Notes under the pieces: generated by a model
Database searches by the model: none
What the model saw: only the letters and a program-made list of their open reading frames with translations
Told to the model about the DNA's origin: nothing
Translations under genes and position numbers: made by a program
Shown here: positions 18,721 through 22,124 of the stretch, piece after piece
Layout of the letters: each line of letters opens with the position of its first letter
Position numbering within the stretch: the stretch's first letter is position 1
Assembly (NCBI GenBank): GCA_902651635.1
Contig: CACRSC010000054.1
Coordinates: 134,406 to 156,529, forward strand
Source of the DNA: Mastigamoeba balamuthi
Taxonomy: Eukaryota; Evosea; Mastigamoebida; Mastigamoebidae
Length of the DNA stretch: 22,124 bases
Direction: 5' to 3'

Positions 18721-19361
18721 ATGAAGGATCTGGCTGGTACTGCTACCCAAAAGATTGCACAGTATCATGCCAGAAGGGAGAAGGCAAAGGCAAACACGAC
18801 CAAAGAAGATGGGATTGAGTTTCTCTCATTGTAGGATGATGAGATGGTCGCCCAGAGTGCAGAAGACAAGAAGGGCACAATTACTGTACGGGAGCATATC
18901 TCATATTGGTAGGCAGTTCATAGAGTTCCTCAATGGGTATACGTTCTTAATCAATCTGATGAAGCTGTTTCTGCATGTGAACCTAAAGAGCTACATGACG
19001 ACCTTCATGTGGACCCACCAGAGCCACCTTCTGTCATATCTTAAGAGTAAGAGAGAGGTGGCTTCAGATTCCCGATGTGCAGCTCATGAAGGTTGATGAG
19101 CTCATCAGGAAGAAGATGGACAAGCACATAAAGAAGGTGTCAGTGTTCTTTTCAGACGAGGTTGACAAGTTTTTGCATACTAGACCAACCACGGAATCTG
19201 GGAAGTGGAACAAGCTGATTCTGCTCTTTGGTCTCTTCTCTCTTGATTGCATGAACAAGCTGTCCTATCTCACATGGGAGGACATTGTGTATGACGAGAA
19301 GAACAAGAGCTATAACTTCCTGCTCCATCAGTGCAAGACTTGTGGCACTCTGGGCAGGTGA
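18721..19361 (+). pseudogene. Degenerate tyrosine-recombinase-like (Crypton/DIRS-type?) relic
   Basis: ATG 18721 opens a frame reading MKDLAGTATQKIAQYHARRE that is cut by TAGs at 18832 and 18913. A second frame runs to 19361 and contains LILLFGLFSLDCMN, KLSYLTWEDI and HQCKTCG. That order resembles the first catalytic box of tyrosine recombinases (lllfGLRxsEL..LtweDI....KT). At the position of the catalytic Arg there is a Cys (TGC), which a single C to T change from CGC would explain. The remaining His and Tyr boxes are absent, because the frame stops and runs into an opposed element. The family assignment rests on this short box alone. Confidence 0.35.
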
Positions 19362-19987
19362 TATCCAGGCAGTTGAAGAGGGATTTGGGGGTATCTCCTG
19401 GTATTTGTCTATTTTGTGCTTTGTATGCCAATTGGTTGTCTCTGTGACTCATGTCATTGAGCCAGTCACGCATGGTGGCAACCCACTCCTCCTGTATTTG
19501 TTGTTGTTGTTCCAATTGTTGATTTTTGGCCCAGGCACCATAGGCTAGTATGTAGTGAATCAGAGTTGCGTCTTTGTATTTGTTAGATTGGGCATATGCC
19601 CATTGCTTTAATTCAGTGGGTGCTATGCCTATGTGTTCTGTGAGTTTCGTGCACCACTGAAGCTGTTGTGGGCAGGACCATAGGCAGTGAGCTAGTGAGT
19701 CAGCTGGCTTTGGTTGTACAAAAAAGACATCTGGGGTCACTCCAGTGTAGTCTAGTTCGTGGTGCCATTTCTTCCCATGCTCGTCACAGAGTCACAGTGT
19801 ATGCATTTCTGTGGGTATGATAGGTGTTCATAAGGGCCTGGTACCATTGGAGATCACCCATGCATTGTGCCTGCTTTCTTGTTTTTTCATGAAGGAGGAC
19901 TGGTGGGATTTTCTTGGTGCCCACAAGGGCCTCTTGGGTCTCACATCTGTGATAAGAGAATCCATGATATCGGGGTGATTGTTGCAT
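19270..19987 (-). pseudogene. LINE-type retrotransposon C-terminal relic (zf-RVT zinc finger)
   Basis: On the minus strand, one frame gives RLHWSDPRCLFC, and the next frame, after a run of six T, gives KPADSLAHCLWSCPQQLQW. Together they form the CxxC...HxxxxC finger found after the reverse transcriptase domain of non-LTR elements. A Gln-rich segment and CPECHKSC follow. Upstream, 19987-19784 stays open (YHTHRNAYTVTL) until a TGA. The break lies in the T run, typical of a slippage indel. No reverse transcriptase motif (YxDD) is present, so only the C-terminal end survives. Confidence 0.55.
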
Positions 19988-21142
19988 AAAATTCTCAGGT
20001 TTTAGGCTAATTAGTCCTTTAAAATGTCAGTATGTATGAAACAGAATCCTAAAATATCCAACAATCTTTACAGATGATGAATCCACCACTGAGAGAATGG
20101 TGTGCAGACTCAGGATCCCCTAGCAACTCAGCAGTAATGATACCTTATTCATGCTCATTACATTCAATATATCAGAGTCAGTGCACATAAACACCTTCTG
20201 TAAACGCAAATTCCCAGACATTCAAGGACCCAGAGTGCCCTGCTGATTCTGTTCCGCCCTTTCTGTCCCACCCCTTAATATCAGAGAATTTAACAATTCT
20301 ATGCAAAAATAAGTCAATATATTATGTACTAATGACACAGTATTTAGCAGAGAGAGTTATTGATTTGGGGGGTTCTTTTAACTCAATAGACCTATAGAGT
20401 ACACGTCCTCAACCAGTCTAGAGAGTTAAAAGTACCTCCCAGGGGGGTCAGGGCTTAGTTCATCCCTTTTTGACTGGATCTTTTTTGCTGAATCAGAGTG
20501 GTACATTGCATGAAGTGGCATACCAGTGCAAAAAGACCCCTTCAAATCTTCAAACTTGGCTTTTGGCGGTCAGGGAGGAATCCTTCTTTTATTCTGTTAA
20601 ACTAAAGTTGAATATCAAAAAATAACCATTAGCATGTCAATTGTGACATCCTGTTCTCTTTTATGAATCTGGTTCTGCACTATAATACATAAGGTAATTC
20701 TTTAGCTTAAATTTCAATTAAATTGATAAAAGTATTTCCATCTTAACTTTACAATTTGTTTCTGTAAATTAAGTTCAATAAAAATTCATTCCTGTAAACC
20801 AAGAAATACTGAAATCTCATTTCCTGGAATAAATACACTTTATAGATACTGTTCTTCATTGATACATGTTCAAATGCATGTAAATGATGTTAAGATTTCA
20901 CTACTTAATCTGAATATCAGTTTGGTATGCAATAATACAGAAACAGCTATCCAATGAACATAGCTAGAGCCCTTTCTTCAAGCACCACAGAAAGCCAAAT
21001 GTGACTAAGAATGAAATCATCACTAATCTGCTTACTTGATACACCATCATATATACAAACCAAAAACAGAATGACATTCTTGGCCCCTGGATATATCCTT
21101 CTAAGACTCATAACACACCTACTACTCTCTTCACGTCAAGCA
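19988..21142. other. AT-rich region without recognisable genes
   Basis: The composition is markedly AT-rich with frequent stops in all six frames. I see no RNA gene, no long frame and no clear tandem repeat. It lies inside the segment bounded by the inverted GCATAG-rich repeats. Confidence 0.5.
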
Positions 21143-21316
21143 ATGTAGCAGCGCATAGCAGACCCTGCTGCAGTGGTGCGTAGCACAATGAATGAACTAT
21201 GTGGCATAGCAGAGGGTCTGCCACATGCCACTATGCATGGTTCTGCTATGTGCTGCGACACATGATGCTGCTATGCGCCACTATGCAAATAGTTCTGCTA
21301 CAGTGCATAGTGGACC
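21143..21316 (-). repeat. GCATAG-rich repeat, right copy (inverted)
   Basis: Read on the minus strand it starts GGTCCACTATGC and contains GCATAGTGGCGCATAGCAG, close to the left copy's GCATAGTGATGCATAGCAG. Internally it also has its own short inverted words, for example GGCATAGCAGA against TCTGCCACATGCC. Confidence 0.6.
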
Positions 21317-21577
21317 CCTTTGAGCAGATGCATCAGTCGGGCATACAGTGTGGCCCTGAGTCGCACATCTCGCCATTGCCTGCATTGAGGACACCGTTGC
21401 CACAGCCCGTGCACGGCCGCTGCAGTGGGGCATTGATGGGCAGGAATTCCCATCAAAAGGGTCAAAATCGTAACAATTGATGAATAGCACATGCCCTTAA
21501 TATCAGAAGCTCTTGTATGCATTTGAAGCACGATTTCACAGAAATTTTTCAAATCAAGTGATTAGTGACAAAGGCGA
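21317..21577. other. Unassigned spacer
   Basis: A moderately GC-rich patch (21330-21450) carries short open frames on both strands, none with a domain. Nothing else is supported. Confidence 0.4.
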
Positions 21578-21685
21578 TATGTGCCAGCATATGTGCCAGG
21601 CTATGTGCTGGCAGCACAGCTCGGCCATTGACTATGCCAGTGGCACAGTGTATGTGCCGGCATATATGCCGGCCTATGAGTCAGC
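21578..21685. repeat. TATGTGCC/GGCACATA palindromic repeat cluster
   Basis: Variants of TATGTGCCRGCA recur five or more times on both strands, including TATGTGCCGGCATATATGCC. The words are self-complementary, so single strands could form hairpins. Confidence 0.6.
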
Positions 21686-21784
21686 ATGAAGAGTTTCTGT
21701 CGTTTTGTGGTCAATGGTAATCAATAAGACATTGAAAGCAGACGCAGTGGCTTTCAATTGTAATAACCAACTGGTTTCATTGCT

Positions 21785-22124
21785 TTAGTCACACTCAGGG
21801 TCAGATTCATCAGAGGAGAGGGCATCATCGTCATCACTGCACTCAGCACAATCCATGATGCAGTCCTTTGAATCAGCCATAACGTCGTTCAGGCCATTGA
21901 AGGACGCATCTGGGTTGATGAATCCCTCTTCAAACATCTCGAGGTCCATCTGCAGAGGACTGGTCGAGAGTAGTTCATTGGAGTTGGAGAGCCAGGAGTC
22001 CAGGTTTGCATTGCTCCAAACAGGAGACTCTCTTTCTGCATGACGAGTCACCTGCATGATGTGCTCTCTAAGGCGTTTGACCTCCTCAGTAGTTCCCTTG
22101 ATGGTGCTGAGCCTGTAGCGCAGC
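21785..22124 (-). CDS. C-terminus of an unrecognised protein with acidic tail, 5' partial
   Basis: The frame is open from the window edge to TAA at 21785-21787, about 112 residues. It begins LRYRLSTIKGTTEEVKRLRE, a heptad-like amphipathic stretch. A Ser/Asn-rich region (SWLSNSNELLSTSPLQMDLE) follows, and it ends in an acidic cluster, CSDDDDALSSDESDPE. A coiled coil followed by an acidic tail is common in transcription regulators, but no diagnostic domain lies within the window, so I assign no function. The frame could also be an exon of a longer gene. Confidence 0.5.
   Translation of the reverse strand, partial: LRYRLSTIKGTTEEVKRLREHIMQVTRHAERESPVWSNANLDSWLSNSNELLSTSPLQMDLEMFEEGFINPDASFNGLNDVMADSKDCIMDCAECSDDDDALSSDESDPECD

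Noticed and set aside
1-22124. CRISPR arrays, bacterial operons or tRNA/rRNA genes
   Set aside because: No regularly spaced direct repeats, no ribosome-binding-site spacing, and no tRNA B-box or rRNA sequence that I could recognise; introns mark the DNA as eukaryotic.

Overview
The window is nuclear DNA of a single-celled eukaryote. Evidence: short GT-AG spliceosomal introns (55 to 79 nt, CTNAY-like branch points), AATAAA-type signals, eukaryotic-type class Ia ribonucleotide reductase (RNR) subunits, a class III nucleotide cyclase relic and large adhesion-type membrane proteins. The intact genes read with the standard code. The species cannot be named from sequence alone; a free-living, possibly amoeboid protist is a guess. 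Coding DNA is very GC-rich on the left, and the right end is AT-rich and full of relics.

Layout. 1-3153 (+): 3' part of a multi-exon gene for a cysteine-rich type I membrane protein, with tandem Cys modules, one transmembrane helix and a cytoplasmic tail. About 4198-6442 (+): an Ala/Pro/Arg-rich, probably disordered protein with degenerate tandem repeats and a SILK plus VRF pair that could dock protein phosphatase 1. 6970-9624 (-) and 9962-10981 (+): intronless large and small RNR subunits, head to head across a 337-bp shared promoter with two perfect TTTGGCGC (E2F-type) sites. 11358-12353 (+): broken RhoGAP-like relic. 12911-13766 (-): broken receptor-type nucleotide cyclase with the catalytic core deleted. 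14227-17847 (+): single-exon, 1206-residue receptor with fourteen FG-GAP repeats (two possible seven-bladed propellers), a dystroglycan/cadherin-like domain and a C-terminal membrane helix; a plausible cytoplasmic tail continues in another frame. 18318-21316: a 3.0-kb stretch bounded by related repeats in inverted orientation, holding a tyrosine-recombinase-like relic and an opposed LINE C-terminal zinc-finger relic. 21785-22124 (-): C-terminus of an unrecognised acidic-tailed protein.

The two RNR genes form the clearest functional unit: they encode both halves of one enzyme that makes dNTPs for DNA replication, and the promoter suggests S-phase co-regulation. The two large membrane proteins look like surface adhesion or sensing molecules, but nothing in the sequence ties them into one pathway. 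The best leads for something undescribed are the double-propeller receptor with its displaced tail, the exon-duplicated cysteine-rich receptor, and the inverted-repeat-bounded segment.
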